Below are positions 1 through 8,469 of a stretch of DNA of 64,000 bases, in pieces; the stretch's first letter is position 1; every line of letters starts with the position of its first letter. The DNA is taken from positions 186,001 through 250,000 of the forward strand of contig NZ_JXCG01000003.1 of NCBI RefSeq assembly GCF_001317345.1, given 5' to 3'. The DNA is from Thermococcus sp. EP1 (lineage in GTDB: Archaea > Methanobacteriota_B > Thermococci > Thermococcales > Thermococcaceae). The notes under the pieces were generated by a model. It was given only the letters and a program-made list of their open reading frames with translations. It did not search any database and was not told where the DNA came from. A program made the translations under genes and the position numbers.

Positions 1-41
1 CACCAAAAAATTTAAGTAATAATTTGATTACATGTTATTAA

Positions 42-350
42 GTGATAACAGTGACTCAAGATATTGAAAGACTCGCCAAGAAACTTGATGCATTAGGACA
101 CCCATTGCGGCTGAGGATAGTTAGCCTCCTTGCCAGGGAAGATAGACCCATGTACTTAAATGAGATAGCTAATGCTCTTGAAATAAACAGAGCTCTTGCA
201 AAGGTTCACCTCAAAAAGCTCGAGGCAGCAGGAATCGTCAAGAGCAAGGTTATACTTGATGAGGAGAGGGGAAAAGCTCTGAGATTTTATGAGCTTGTAC
301 CTTTTGACCTCCATCTCTCACCTGAGATCTTGAAGGAGGTGGTGGAATGA
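42..350 (+). CDS. ArsR-type winged-helix transcriptional regulator
   Basis: A 102-residue protein that is almost entirely one winged helix-turn-helix domain (about residues 8-90). The opening segment LDALGHPLRLRIVSLLA is typical of ArsR-like repressors, followed by a recognition-helix region (residues about 40-60) and a charged wing. No metal-binding cysteine motif is visible, so it need not sense metals. An AT-rich TATA-like element lies near position 10-17, about 25 bases before the GTG start, which suggests a leaderless message; a second in-frame GTG at 51 is possible. It overlaps the next gene by 4 bases, so the two are probably co-transcribed and functionally linked. The ligand is unknown. 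Confidence 0.85.
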   Translation: MITVTQDIERLAKKLDALGHPLRLRIVSLLAREDRPMYLNEIANALEINRALAKVHLKKLEAAGIVKSKVILDEERGKALRFYELVPFDLHLSPEILKEVVE

Positions 351-637
351 GAACCCGAGACGTTGTGATTTTAGCAAGTTGGATAACTGCAGTGGTTATC
401 TCAACCGTCATAATCCTGAAAGGCGGAGTGACATACACAAACCTAGGAATAGCGCTGTTCCTGGTTTTCATGGCAGGTGGAATATCTTTCGCTGTGGGTT
501 ATTCACTACATGATACCGAGGAGCTAAAGCTGTCTAAAGAGATTTCATCACTAACTTTAAAGCTTGAGGAAATTGAGAAAAAGATTAACAGCGTAGAAGA
601 GAAAGTTAAAAAGATAGAGAGGTTTTTGGAAGAGTAA
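347..637 (+). CDS. Small membrane protein with C-terminal coiled coil
   Basis: A 96-residue protein of unknown family. Two hydrophobic helices (about residues 8-25 and 32-52) are followed by a strongly charged heptad-like segment (about residues 55-96, rich in E, K and L) that should form a cytoplasmic coiled coil. The ATG follows a strong GGAGGTGG site and overlaps the stop of the upstream winged-helix gene. This translational coupling suggests the membrane protein works with the regulator, for example by holding it at the membrane or reporting envelope state; that is inference only. Confidence 0.8.
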   Translation: MRTRDVVILASWITAVVISTVIILKGGVTYTNLGIALFLVFMAGGISFAVGYSLHDTEELKLSKEISSLTLKLEEIEKKINSVEEKVKKIERFLEE

Positions 638-779
638 TTCTTGGCGAGTTTTTGTTTACTTTCAATTTATTGGTCTGATTTCCAATTACTCGAAGCTTTT
701 ATTCCTCAGAACAAGGGATTGGAGTTCATTTTCTCTTGCTAACAAAGTATTTTTAAGGCTTCGAATTTAGTCTTTTTTA

Positions 780-1502
780 ATGATAAGAAGAGCAAAAATT
801 GAGGACAGAAATATTTTAGAAGAAATACACGATGGAGAACCTCCATGGGAAAACTTTGAAGTTTACCTAAAAGTCGTTAGGGACTCTGGTGGAGATATAT
901 TTCTTTACGAGGATAAGGGAGAGATTGAGCTTTTACCGTTCAATGGGAAAGCCCACATTCACGTTCTTTGGGTGCGAGAAGAATGTAGAGGCGGAGGAAT
1001 AGGTTCAAAGCTTTTGGCATTTGCCAAAGAGTGGGCAAAGGAGCGGGGTCTAAGAGGGTTAAGTGTCATTCCAGAAGATGAGAATGCTATGCGATTTTAT
1101 ATGAAAAATGGATTTGAAGTTAGAAATTGGCAGGTGAAGAGTATAAAAGATGTTGAAGACTGTGACATAAAAGTAAGCCCCTATTATGATAATCCGCCAA
1201 AGTTTCCGAACCTTTCAGCCGTTTATACTTCTGGTCTGTTCCTTTGGAACCTCTATAAAAGATCTCCTCGATTTAGACTTAGGGACTTTACAATACTTCT
1301 GATTGATGAGGAGAGTTGCATAAATGTTGTTATCTATGGGAAGAGACTCAACAGAAAAATTGTGAAAGTTGCTGAGTGTCTTGCTGGAAAAATCAGAAAA
1401 AGAATGTTCCTTCAGGTTTGGATGAAAGACTGGGAGATTTTAGAGGAAGAAGGTTTTAAGAAAATCGGTGAAGTTGAGTGGATGGAAAAGGTTTTCACTT
1501 AA
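780..1502 (+). CDS. GNAT-family N-acetyltransferase, probable tandem domain
   Basis: A 240-residue protein. The N-terminal half is a GNAT domain: the acetyl-CoA pyrophosphate loop is visible as RGGGIGSKLL (about residue 80), followed by the ENAMRFYMKNGFEV signature near residue 105. The C-terminal 110 residues end in EEEGFKKIGEVEWM, which resembles the end of a second, degenerate GNAT fold, so a tandem-GNAT arrangement is inferred. The substrate cannot be predicted. A TATA-like TTTTTAAGG lies about 30 bases before the ATG, giving a nearly leaderless message. It is the first of three GNAT genes within 5 kb. Confidence 0.85.
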   Translation: MIRRAKIEDRNILEEIHDGEPPWENFEVYLKVVRDSGGDIFLYEDKGEIELLPFNGKAHIHVLWVREECRGGGIGSKLLAFAKEWAKERGLRGLSVIPEDENAMRFYMKNGFEVRNWQVKSIKDVEDCDIKVSPYYDNPPKFPNLSAVYTSGLFLWNLYKRSPRFRLRDFTILLIDEESCINVVIYGKRLNRKIVKVAECLAGKIRKRMFLQVWMKDWEILEEEGFKKIGEVEWMEKVFT

Positions 1503-1523
1503 GCCGTTCTTTTAGTGGCCTGT

Positions 1524-2711
1524 TCACACTTCCTCTTTTGTGAAACCCATCTTTTTGATGCTATGCACCAAAATGAAAAAGCCCACTGTGCTCAAAACAC
1601 CAAATCCAAACACTCCAACAGCCAGCATTGAAACACCAACGTCATGCTCAATCAGCCATGCAAAAGTCAGCTGTGATAAAGGTATGATAAGGGTAGCCAA
1701 TGCATCAAAAATTCCTCTGTAAGTGCCGAGCTTTTCAAGCGGGATTACCCTCTGAAACAGACTGTCAAAGGAAATATTTAGAAGCTGTCTACCAAAGTTC
1801 AAGAGCAAAATTCCGGCAAAGAGCAGAACTAACGAAGGCAAGCCCAAAAGCAGAACCGCCAGGCTTTCAAGCAGCATTCCAATGATAAGGGGTTTTGAGA
1901 TTCCAATTTTACGCTTGTGGGCAAAGATAGCTATTCCAGCAGCACCAGCTAAACTTCCTAAGGTGCCAACTGAGTTGAGCAGACCATAAACAATCTCCCC
2001 TGTGGTCAAATTTTTGAGAGCACTGAAGACAAAAATCCTCGCTGGGGCTATTGCAAAGTTGAAGAGCAGAACTAACGCAATTCCGACAAAAACGGTTATG
2101 TTAGAAATTCTGGATTGAACCAATTCACTTCTCTCTCCAATTGTCTCTTCTCGTCTCACTGCGATGTTGATGTATGGAATGAGAAGTAGAGCTCCAATTA
2201 AGAGAAAAACCGCATCCAAAAGCATGAGCTTAATCCCAAAAAGGTAAGCAAGATAACCCACAACGGGAAACACAACAAGAGAAGTTACCTCTCCGACGGT
2301 TTGTACTTTTGCGTTGAGCTTTTGAAGCTCAGACTCTTCAAGAGTCATGGAAGCTATAAGCGTAAAGCCGAAGTATCTATGAAGAACATCAAGAGCCGAG
2401 ATTAGTGAAATTAAAACGTAAAATGCCCAAATATTTGAAGCAAACTTTATTATTGTCAGAGCAAAGAAAGACTGAATAAGCAATGCAAGAAAAGCGAGCC
2501 TAACTTTTTTCTCAGTCTTATCAAGAAAGCGGCCCATTAAAGGTGGTGCTATGACCCAAGGAAGCATGGAGGCTAAAGAATAGCCCGCCACGCTAAGGAG
2601 TGAAGTGGTCTCGTTGAGGAGGTGCCACGGCAGAGCTATGCTTTCAATTGCATCCCCAATGACTCTAAGCACAGTCGTGAAAAGTAAAAGGGCGTAAAGT
2701 CTCTGCTTCAT
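1524..2711 (-). CDS. MFS-family transporter
   Basis: A 395-residue protein with about 12 hydrophobic helices in two halves separated by a charged loop (about residues 190-205, RREETIGERSE). The loop between helices 2 and 3, GRFLDKTEKKVRL, matches the family motif A of major facilitator transporters (G-x-x-x-D-x-x-x-R-R/K). The small, hydrophobic-substrate-like architecture is that of drug/proton antiporters, but substrate and direction are unknown. It is divergent from the methyltransferase at 2764 and shares its promoter region. Confidence 0.85.
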   Translation of the reverse strand: MKQRLYALLLFTTVLRVIGDAIESIALPWHLLNETTSLLSVAGYSLASMLPWVIAPPLMGRFLDKTEKKVRLAFLALLIQSFFALTIIKFASNIWAFYVLISLISALDVLHRYFGFTLIASMTLEESELQKLNAKVQTVGEVTSLVVFPVVGYLAYLFGIKLMLLDAVFLLIGALLLIPYINIAVRREETIGERSELVQSRISNITVFVGIALVLLFNFAIAPARIFVFSALKNLTTGEIVYGLLNSVGTLGSLAGAAGIAIFAHKRKIGISKPLIIGMLLESLAVLLLGLPSLVLLFAGILLLNFGRQLLNISFDSLFQRVIPLEKLGTYRGIFDALATLIIPLSQLTFAWLIEHDVGVSMLAVGVFGFGVLSTVGFFILVHSIKKMGFTKEEV

Positions 2712-2724
2712 GAATTATCATGGG

Positions 2725-2760
2725 GAAGAAGGTTTTAAAAATTTATGAACGTACCCTCAT
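2725..2760. promoter_or_regulatory. Shared divergent promoter between MFS transporter and methyltransferase
   Basis: An AT-rich block GGTTTTAAAAATTTAT (about 2731-2746) reads as an archaeal TATA box on both strands. It sits about 25-30 bases from the ATG of each flanking gene, giving two nearly leaderless, back-to-back messages from one short region. Confidence 0.5.
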
Positions 2761-2763
2761 ACT

Positions 2764-3357
2764 ATGAAGTGGGACTTTGACAGATGGGCTGAAACCTACG
2801 ACGAGGATGTGGCTAGGAAAGACTGGATACACAGGAATTACGAGAAAGTTCTTAAACTCGTCGCAGAGAAAGCAAAAGGAGTTGTAGTTGATATCGGCTG
2901 TGGTACGGGAAACATTCTAAGATTTATTAAGTGTGAGCAGTACATCGGTGTTGAACCCTCAGGAGAAATGAGGAAAGTTTTCAAGGAGAAATGGGGCTTC
3001 GAACCTGTAAACGGCCACTTTTTGAACATCCCTCTGCCCGATGGAATTGCGAATACTGTGATAACGACCTACGCGTTTCACCACGTGCCCGACGAAGAAA
3101 AGGAGAAAGCAATAAAGGAGATGTTCCGGGTTCTAAAACCTGATGGGAGGCTTATTATAGCTGATGTTATGTTTAAGTCCGAGAAGGAAAAGCGACGTAT
3201 CGGTGAGGAGGACGGTATAACTGAGGAGATTGAGGATGAGTACTTCGCGACCATAGAGCATTTGCGGAAGGTATGTGAGAGAGGGGAGCTTGTGTTTACA
3301 TTTGAGCAGGTAACTAGGTATGTGTGGGTTGTTGAGGTGAAAAGAACTACTCGATGA
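2764..3357 (+). CDS. Class I SAM-dependent methyltransferase
   Basis: A 197-residue UbiE-like methyltransferase. Motif I is visible as VVDIGCGTGN (about residue 41), the acidic post-I residue lies in YIGVEPSGEM, and motifs II and III follow (TVITTYAFHHVPD; VLKPDGRLIIADV). It should bind S-adenosylmethionine and methylate a small molecule; nothing indicates which. It stands alone between divergent and convergent neighbours, paired only through its shared promoter with the MFS exporter, which could mean that modification and export of a compound are linked (inference). Confidence 0.85.
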   Translation: MKWDFDRWAETYDEDVARKDWIHRNYEKVLKLVAEKAKGVVVDIGCGTGNILRFIKCEQYIGVEPSGEMRKVFKEKWGFEPVNGHFLNIPLPDGIANTVITTYAFHHVPDEEKEKAIKEMFRVLKPDGRLIIADVMFKSEKEKRRIGEEDGITEEIEDEYFATIEHLRKVCERGELVFTFEQVTRYVWVVEVKRTTR

Positions 3358-3425
3358 TAATGAGACCATCCTCCATTATGGGCTCTCTGTTCACAAACAC
3401 CTTTGGATTCAGCAGGACGAAGTCA

Positions 3426-4244
3426 CTACAGTTCCTTCCTAAACACCAAGACATCCGGCTCCTTAAAACCTGTCCAGTTCTTAAAACCGAGCTCCTTTAA
3501 AGGCTCAATTAAATCTTGCTTCTCTTCAGGGAGCATTATGTCGATGCTGTCGTAGCCTATGTTTCTGACCTCAAAGCTCATTGCAGGTAAAATGTTTTTT
3601 ATAGTCTCAGTTGAGAGCTTGAAGGGTGTGAACGCAGGTTCATTTTCATGTATTAAAGCATAAAAGAATTTATAGCCTTTGTATTCCCTAACTTCTGCCT
3701 TTTTGTTTAGCCACTTAAGGCTTTCCTCACATCTATGTAAGAACTTCCAGCCATAGGGGATATATTCTTCATAATCGAGCTCATCTAAAGAGTTGATTCT
3801 TGAAAGTGTTGGTTCTTCTCCCTCTCCAAGCGCTCTCTGAATATAGTAAAACCGCTCTACAATCCTAAACCCATCTTTCTTTGCCATTGCAATGCTCTCT
3901 TTATTGAGGAAGTATGTTGAGAACTCCAGTGTATTAATAATACCTTTTTCTGCTAGTTCTTTCCCCTTATGAAGCATAAAGTTTTGGATTAATCTTCCAA
4001 GGCCTCGTTTTTGGTAATTGGGGTGAACTCTAAGACCTTCAAGCCAGCCGACTTTATCAGGTAAAATTGTAAGCTTTGCTGTTCCAATAACTTTTCCTTC
4101 CAGCTCAAGAACATAGAAGTTTCCATCCCTCAGCCAGTTCTCAAAAACTCTTCCGAGGTAGTCTTCACCTTCCCAGGTCAACTTTGCAATTTCCTCAATG
4201 AAGGGTTTATCTCCAAGTTTAGCTTCTCTTATTATTGGCCTCAT
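3426..4244 (-). CDS. GNAT-family N-acetyltransferase, tandem type
   Basis: A 272-residue protein. The N-terminal GNAT domain shows the acetyl-CoA loop YQKRGLGRLIQNFML (about residues 75-90) and the later IAMAKKDGFRIVERFYYIQ segment. Residues about 150-272 form a second domain ending ELGFKNWTGFKEPDVLVFRKEL, which looks like a degenerate GNAT half. The ATG at 4244 follows GGTGAGCAAT; a GTG 12 bases upstream lies inside that site and was rejected. Substrate unknown. Same strand and similar size as the GNAT at 4822-5742. Confidence 0.85.
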   Translation of the reverse strand: MRPIIREAKLGDKPFIEEIAKLTWEGEDYLGRVFENWLRDGNFYVLELEGKVIGTAKLTILPDKVGWLEGLRVHPNYQKRGLGRLIQNFMLHKGKELAEKGIINTLEFSTYFLNKESIAMAKKDGFRIVERFYYIQRALGEGEEPTLSRINSLDELDYEEYIPYGWKFLHRCEESLKWLNKKAEVREYKGYKFFYALIHENEPAFTPFKLSTETIKNILPAMSFEVRNIGYDSIDIMLPEEKQDLIEPLKELGFKNWTGFKEPDVLVFRKEL

Positions 4245-4338
4245 ATTGCTCACCACTCAGGAGTATTGCACACTAAGAATCTGCAACTTCCAAAGATTTT
4301 TATGAAGTGAAGCTATATAAAACCTTAGAGGTGCTGAG

Positions 4339-4821
4339 ATGATTCCCCAAATCCACCTTCAAGTCCTGCGCAAACTGTATGAGAGGTTAAAGGATAGCAA
4401 TGTGAACTGGGTCGTTACCGGAAGTCTTGGCTTTGCGCTCCAAGGAGTTCCTATTGAGCCCCATGATATTGATATCCAGACGGACAAAGAAGGAGCTTAT
4501 GAAATCGAGCGCTTCTTTCCTGAGTTTGTAGTTGAGCCTGTGAGATTCAAGGAAAGTGAGAGAATCCGCTCGCACTTTGGAGCGCTGATGATTGAAGGCG
4601 TTAAGGTCGAGATAATGGGGGACATTCAAAAGAAAGTTAATGAGGAGTGGGAGCCGCCGGTGGACATAGACAAATACAAACGCTTTGTGCAGATCGAAGG
4701 TATGAAGATTCCAGTTTTGGATTTAGAATATGAGTATCAAGCTTATCTCAAGCTGGGAAGAGTTGAAAAAGCGAAGATGCTGAAGAAGTTCCTAGAAAAG
4801 AGAAGAAGAGACAACGTTTGA
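4339..4821 (+). CDS. Nucleotidyltransferase-fold protein
   Basis: A 160-residue protein with the signature of the DNA polymerase beta-like nucleotidyltransferase superfamily: TGSLGFALQG (about residues 27-36) followed by HDIDIQTD, i.e. G-S then D-x-D that would hold two metal ions. The third acidic residue may be in VKVEIMGD (about residue 95). Such proteins transfer NMP to small molecules, RNA ends or proteins, or serve as the antitoxin/toxin partner of HEPN proteins; no HEPN gene is next to it. Promoter CTATATAAAACC lies about 25 bases upstream. Its stop codon directly abuts that of the convergent GNAT gene. Confidence 0.75.
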   Translation: MIPQIHLQVLRKLYERLKDSNVNWVVTGSLGFALQGVPIEPHDIDIQTDKEGAYEIERFFPEFVVEPVRFKESERIRSHFGALMIEGVKVEIMGDIQKKVNEEWEPPVDIDKYKRFVQIEGMKIPVLDLEYEYQAYLKLGRVEKAKMLKKFLEKRRRDNV

Positions 4822-5742
4822 CTATCTACAATCTTTCCCTATCGAAATCACAAATTTTTCGTTTATTCTAAATGAAGCAACGATCGTTCTGAATGAGAGA
4901 TAGTCGAGAGGGGTATCAAAGTCTCTAGTTTTCTTAAAATCTATCTTCACTCTTTCGTTTTGGTTCCTGGAGAGCTTTAAAATTTGTTTCTCAATGAAAA
5001 CTTCCAAACCTTTTGGGCTTAAAGGCTCTATCTTTAAGCTTACCCCCTCTCCGTAATTGAAGATTCCAAGCTCAAATGGAGTCTCATAGGCAACTAAATC
5101 AAAGGTCTTTTTCCCTTCCATAAAAGAGATTCCTGCAATTCTTGGCATTGTCCCTTCTTGCCCTGGCTGGCCCCTAAAGTAAACTTTCAAGCGCGCATTG
5201 CTCATAATATCAGCAAAAGAAATCTCATAGAATTTCTCACCGTGAAAGCTAACCTTCTTTCTGGAAACTTTGAACTCAAAGAGAGAATGAGCTTTGAGAA
5301 AGTTTTCGACAAAACTGCCCTTTCCAAACCTAAAAAGCCAGAGTTGCTTCCTTTTAGAGAGTATCGCTGGATAAAAGTTGAACTTTCTGTAAAGATTTAG
5401 AGCAGGGATATTATCGTATTCTGTCATTAAAAATTGAATATTGTGTCCTTTGCTTTCAGATATTTTGATGCACTCCTCTATGAGCTTTGTTCCAATCCCC
5501 TTTCCGTGGTATTCGGGATGCACTATTAAATTGACGATTTCCGCATAAGGCGGAAAGGCTACATCGAGAGTTACCTTTCCAACGACTCTATCATCAGACA
5601 ACGCTACTAGGACTTTTGAATAGTTCCTCAGGCTCTTCCAAATATTAATAAGTTTTGGGCTGAATTTCCAGCCTAATGTATTATAAAGCTCCTCAACACC
5701 TTCTGCAAACTTCTCTTCAAACTCAAGGACTTGAACTTTCAT
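4822..5742 (-). CDS. GNAT-family N-acetyltransferase, long form
   Basis: A 306-residue protein. Residues about 1-140 form a GNAT domain with acetyl-CoA loop HGKGIGTKLIEECIK (about residue 80) and the NIPALNLYRKFNFYPA signature. The remaining 160 residues are not recognised; they look like a mixed alpha/beta domain with no obvious motif. It is the third GNAT gene of the region. Upstream lies a decayed methyltransferase gene in the same orientation, so the two may once have formed one operon. Confidence 0.8.
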   Translation of the reverse strand: MKVQVLEFEEKFAEGVEELYNTLGWKFSPKLINIWKSLRNYSKVLVALSDDRVVGKVTLDVAFPPYAEIVNLIVHPEYHGKGIGTKLIEECIKISESKGHNIQFLMTEYDNIPALNLYRKFNFYPAILSKRKQLWLFRFGKGSFVENFLKAHSLFEFKVSRKKVSFHGEKFYEISFADIMSNARLKVYFRGQPGQEGTMPRIAGISFMEGKKTFDLVAYETPFELGIFNYGEGVSLKIEPLSPKGLEVFIEKQILKLSRNQNERVKIDFKKTRDFDTPLDYLSFRTIVASFRINEKFVISIGKDCR

Positions 5743-5808
5743 TTGCCACTACCTCAATTTCTTTCTTTTTAGCTTGACTGCTTAAAGACGTATTACTAGT
5801 TGGGTATA

Positions 5809-6172
5809 TTACACATCTATTAATTCAAACTTTTGGGTGACAACTATTATCCTTGGGCCGTTCAGCGTTACAGAACTCGCCACACGCTTTTATATCGAAA
5901 TCATAAAGGTTTATTATTTTTTGCCACTCTTTTGGAAGCTTCTCTAATTATCTCGTCAAAGTCGTAAACGCTAGAGTGTGGCAAAGGAGACCCGAGTAAA
6001 GCCACAAGATCAAAGCTGTCATCCTCAAATTCCAGTCTTTTGACATCCATAAAATAAAACTTGGCTTTTGAACCTCTTTCCTTTGTAATTTCCTTAGCTT
6101 TTTGGATTGCATCTTTTTTAATGTCTACTCCAATGACCTTAAAGCCGAGTTCTTCTAAAGCAAAAGAGTTTA
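5809..6172 (-). pseudogene. Decayed class I SAM-dependent methyltransferase
   Basis: No intact ORF lies here, but the reverse strand translates over 6172-5909 as FALEELGFKVIGVDIKK...FYFMDVKRLEFEDDSFDLVALLG, which are the post-I, II and III motifs of a UbiE-like methyltransferase. A stop then follows; after a frame change the reading resumes as NGPRIIVVTQKFELIDV and ends at a TAA (5809-5811). The N terminus with the glycine-rich SAM loop is missing. This is a truncated, frameshifted gene remnant that fills most of the 460-base gap between 5743 and 6206. Confidence 0.7.
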
Positions 6173-6206
6173 AATCTTTATTGATAAATTAAAATTTGGT
6201 GGTTAT

Positions 6207-6719
6207 ATGAAAAAGGTCTTATCTTTTCTCTTCATTGCATTACTCTTAGTTTCAACCTTTTCAACATATTCCTGGTGGCAATGCAGGGAAGAGAAGAAGA
6301 AAATGCTGGTGCAGATATACAATGAATTTGAAGTGAACAGGTGGGAACTTGAGCACATGGGAGAAACTTTTCAGCATTTACTTCAGAACAATATCTCTAA
6401 TGATATTCTTCTGCTTTATCTTGAGAAGTACCAACATCACGTACTAGTTTTAGATAACGTTTTTGAAATCTTAAATTCCCACAGCGGAGAGGAAAAATAC
6501 TGGAAGCTACATATTGCAATGGTGAATTTATTCGATGCTCTGAATAGTATGCGTGATAATCCCGAAAGCCTTAGAGAAAATCTGCAAGGCAATCTTGGAG
6601 CATTGAGGAAGTTTGACAAACTTTTCAAAGAGCTTTCACATTATCAGAGCCCAAATGAGATTCCAAACGAGTTGGTGGAGAATTTTCTTGAGGTTTCGAA
6701 AGAGTTAAGTGAAAAGTAA
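6207..6719 (+). CDS. Secreted or membrane-anchored helical protein, unknown family
   Basis: A 170-residue protein starting with a basic MKK and a hydrophobic stretch VLSFLFIALLLVSTFSTYSWW (here residues 4-24), a signal peptide or anchor. The rest is predicted almost wholly alpha-helical, with many leucines, asparagines and glutamates and one Cys right after the hydrophobic segment (WWQC). I do not recognise a family. The start is preceded by GGTGGTTAT, and an AT-rich TTTAAATC/TTATTGATAA promoter lies in the preceding 40 bases. The next gene begins 11 bases downstream, so an operon with the methyltransferase is likely. Confidence 0.7.
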   Translation: MKKVLSFLFIALLLVSTFSTYSWWQCREEKKKMLVQIYNEFEVNRWELEHMGETFQHLLQNNISNDILLLYLEKYQHHVLVLDNVFEILNSHSGEEKYWKLHIAMVNLFDALNSMRDNPESLRENLQGNLGALRKFDKLFKELSHYQSPNEIPNELVENFLEVSKELSEK

Positions 6720-6730
6720 GAGGTGGTTCT

Positions 6731-7348
6731 ATGAGCTTTCTCCAGCTATATCACGATGAGGCCATCAAAGTTTTTTATGAGAAGGGTGGAGATGAAGAGG
6801 ATCTTTATTGGCTTGTTAGCAGCATCTTGATTAGATATCCGGAACACAGAGACGAGCTTGAAGTTAGAAAGAGACTGATGGATTTAATAGTTCAAGAGGT
6901 TGGTGGAAAAGTTCTGGATGTTGGCTGTGGTCTTGGAATTCTGACGTTCAGAATGGCACTTAAAGGTGAAGTCAAAAAAGCTGTGGGCATCGATAATAGT
7001 TGTGAAGTAATCAACTTCTGCAATCGTTTGAGAAATAGAATCACAGAGAAAGCAGAATTCTTATGCGGTGATTTCCTGAGCATAGAAATTAATGAGGAAT
7101 TTAACTGTGTTGTCTTTCTCTACACGCTTCATGACTATGAACCGGAGCCATTTTTAGAAAAAGCTCTCAAAATATTGAGACACGAAGGGAGAATAATAAT
7201 CGGCGATTTTGATATTAAGGGACTTAGAAAGAAAGTTAAGGCATTCGCACAAGAAAATGGGCTGGAAATCGTTAAAGATATTGCCATTGGAAGGGCAAAG
7301 ACACATGGGGATTTCTATGAAGCATTTTTAATCACTGCCCGGAGGTGA
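6731..7348 (+). CDS. Class I SAM-dependent methyltransferase
   Basis: A 205-residue protein. Motif I is VLDVGCGLGILTFRM (about residues 59-73), motif post-I VGIDNSCEVINF, motif II NCVVFLYTLHDYEPEPF and motif III LRHEGRIIIGDF. A 55-residue helical N-terminal cap precedes the fold. Substrate unknown. It lies 11 bases after the secreted protein gene and its stop overlaps the ribosome-binding site of the next gene, so a three-gene operon (6207-7725) is likely. Confidence 0.85.
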   Translation: MSFLQLYHDEAIKVFYEKGGDEEDLYWLVSSILIRYPEHRDELEVRKRLMDLIVQEVGGKVLDVGCGLGILTFRMALKGEVKKAVGIDNSCEVINFCNRLRNRITEKAEFLCGDFLSIEINEEFNCVVFLYTLHDYEPEPFLEKALKILRHEGRIIIGDFDIKGLRKKVKAFAQENGLEIVKDIAIGRAKTHGDFYEAFLITARR

Positions 7349-7353
7349 AAAGT

Positions 7354-7725
7354 ATGAGAGTCTTCATATCATCTTCTCTAAAGAATAAGGAGCTTAACAA
7401 GAGGATAGCTGAGGTTTTTGAAGAGGAGGGGTTTGAAGTATATCTTCCTCAGAGAGATACTCCACAATCTAACGATATAGAGACTGTCTTTAGGGCAAAT
7501 GTGGAGGGTATTAAAAAAGCAGATGTTGTAGTTGCTGTCATAATCAATTATGGGCGTGACCTTGGATTTGAAGTTGGCTTTGCTTATGGGCTTGGGAAGC
7601 CAATAATTGGCCTAATAAATGATGAAAGTTATAAAGAGGACAAGATGATTGCAGGAGCACTTACAGATACGGCAAAAAGCCTAGAAGAGTTAGTCTATAA
7701 AATGGAAGAGATCAGTAAGGGCTAA
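7354..7725 (+). CDS. Nucleoside 2-deoxyribosyltransferase-like protein
   Basis: A 123-residue protein with the Rossmann-like fold of the nucleoside 2-deoxyribosyltransferase superfamily: MRVFISSSLKNKELNKRIAE at the start, VYLPQRDTPQ, then KKADVVVAVI and GRDLGFEVGFAYGLGKPIIGL, where the E of FEVG is the usual nucleophile. The family cleaves or swaps the base of deoxynucleosides or hydrolyses dNMPs (DNPH1/Rcl type), giving a salvage or house-cleaning role. The ATG at 7354 follows GGAGGTGAAAAGT; the in-frame GTG at 7345 is inside that site. Confidence 0.8.
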   Translation: MRVFISSSLKNKELNKRIAEVFEEEGFEVYLPQRDTPQSNDIETVFRANVEGIKKADVVVAVIINYGRDLGFEVGFAYGLGKPIIGLINDESYKEDKMIAGALTDTAKSLEELVYKMEEISKG

Positions 7726-7779
7726 ATAGCTAATAGTAAGACCGTCACACTTATATCCTAATCCCGCTTAATTAAAGAT

Positions 7780-8469
7780 ATGAAGCGTGATTTGTACGTA
7801 ATCTCAGCCTTTATCCTGCTTGCTAATATCTTTAAGCGCTCGCTTATTTACAACCTCTTTTATCTTCTTGCAATGATTGTTGCTTCCCAACGGCTCTGGA
7901 GGGACTTTCTAAGGTTCCTCGCAATCTCCGCCCTCGTGGGATTTTTTGCGGAGGTGCTCGGCACTCACATATGCACGCCATTCGGGTGCTACTATTACGA
8001 GAACCTAAAGCCCCAGGTGTTTGGTGTACCCCCTTTTGTTCCCTTTGCATGGACAATTTTTGGCTTCGTGTCCTATCTGACAGCACGCCATTTTTTTGAG
8101 CACAAAACTGGCAGGATAGCTTTTGCGTCGGTTTTAATGGTTATTTTTGACTTGTCAATTGATCCCATCATGACGTCGTGGAGGGCTTGGGTCTGGGAGA
8201 CCACGACAAAAATAAACTGGTTTGGGATTCCTTGGACAAACTATCTGGGTTGGTTCATAGTGTCCCTAACGTTTTTCTACCTCTATGAGCGTCTTTCAAA
8301 GGCCAAAATTGAGAGGGAGCTTTTAAAGCTCGGCCCTCCAGTTTACCTTTTGGAGATGTTCACATTCATGATTTATGCCCCAGCAAGTGTGAAAACTCCC
8401 ACAACTCTTGCGTTTTTGATCTCCGTCGCTGTGCTTCTCCCGCTATATTTCTGGAGGTGGAAGTCATGA
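7780..8469 (+). CDS. DUF422 / carotenoid-biosynthesis-type integral membrane protein
   Basis: A 229-residue protein with about seven hydrophobic helices. Conserved-looking membrane-face segments are AEVLGTHICTPFGCYYY (about residue 57) and FDLSIDPIMTSWRAWVW (about residue 125), which match what I remember of the DUF422 family that includes haloarchaeal carotenoid hydratase (CruF). No other carotenoid gene is in the window, so a role in C50 carotenoids is unproven here and another lipid substrate is possible. Its end overlaps the start of the next gene by 4 bases. Confidence 0.7.
   Translation: MKRDLYVISAFILLANIFKRSLIYNLFYLLAMIVASQRLWRDFLRFLAISALVGFFAEVLGTHICTPFGCYYYENLKPQVFGVPPFVPFAWTIFGFVSYLTARHFFEHKTGRIAFASVLMVIFDLSIDPIMTSWRAWVWETTTKINWFGIPWTNYLGWFIVSLTFFYLYERLSKAKIERELLKLGPPVYLLEMFTFMIYAPASVKTPTTLAFLISVAVLLPLYFWRWKS

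Noticed and set aside
7345-7353. Upstream GTG as start of the deoxyribosyltransferase-like gene
   Set aside because: The GTG is part of the GGAGGTG ribosome-binding site; the same logic was applied at 8457, 19447, 20866, 25808, 35906 and 59599.
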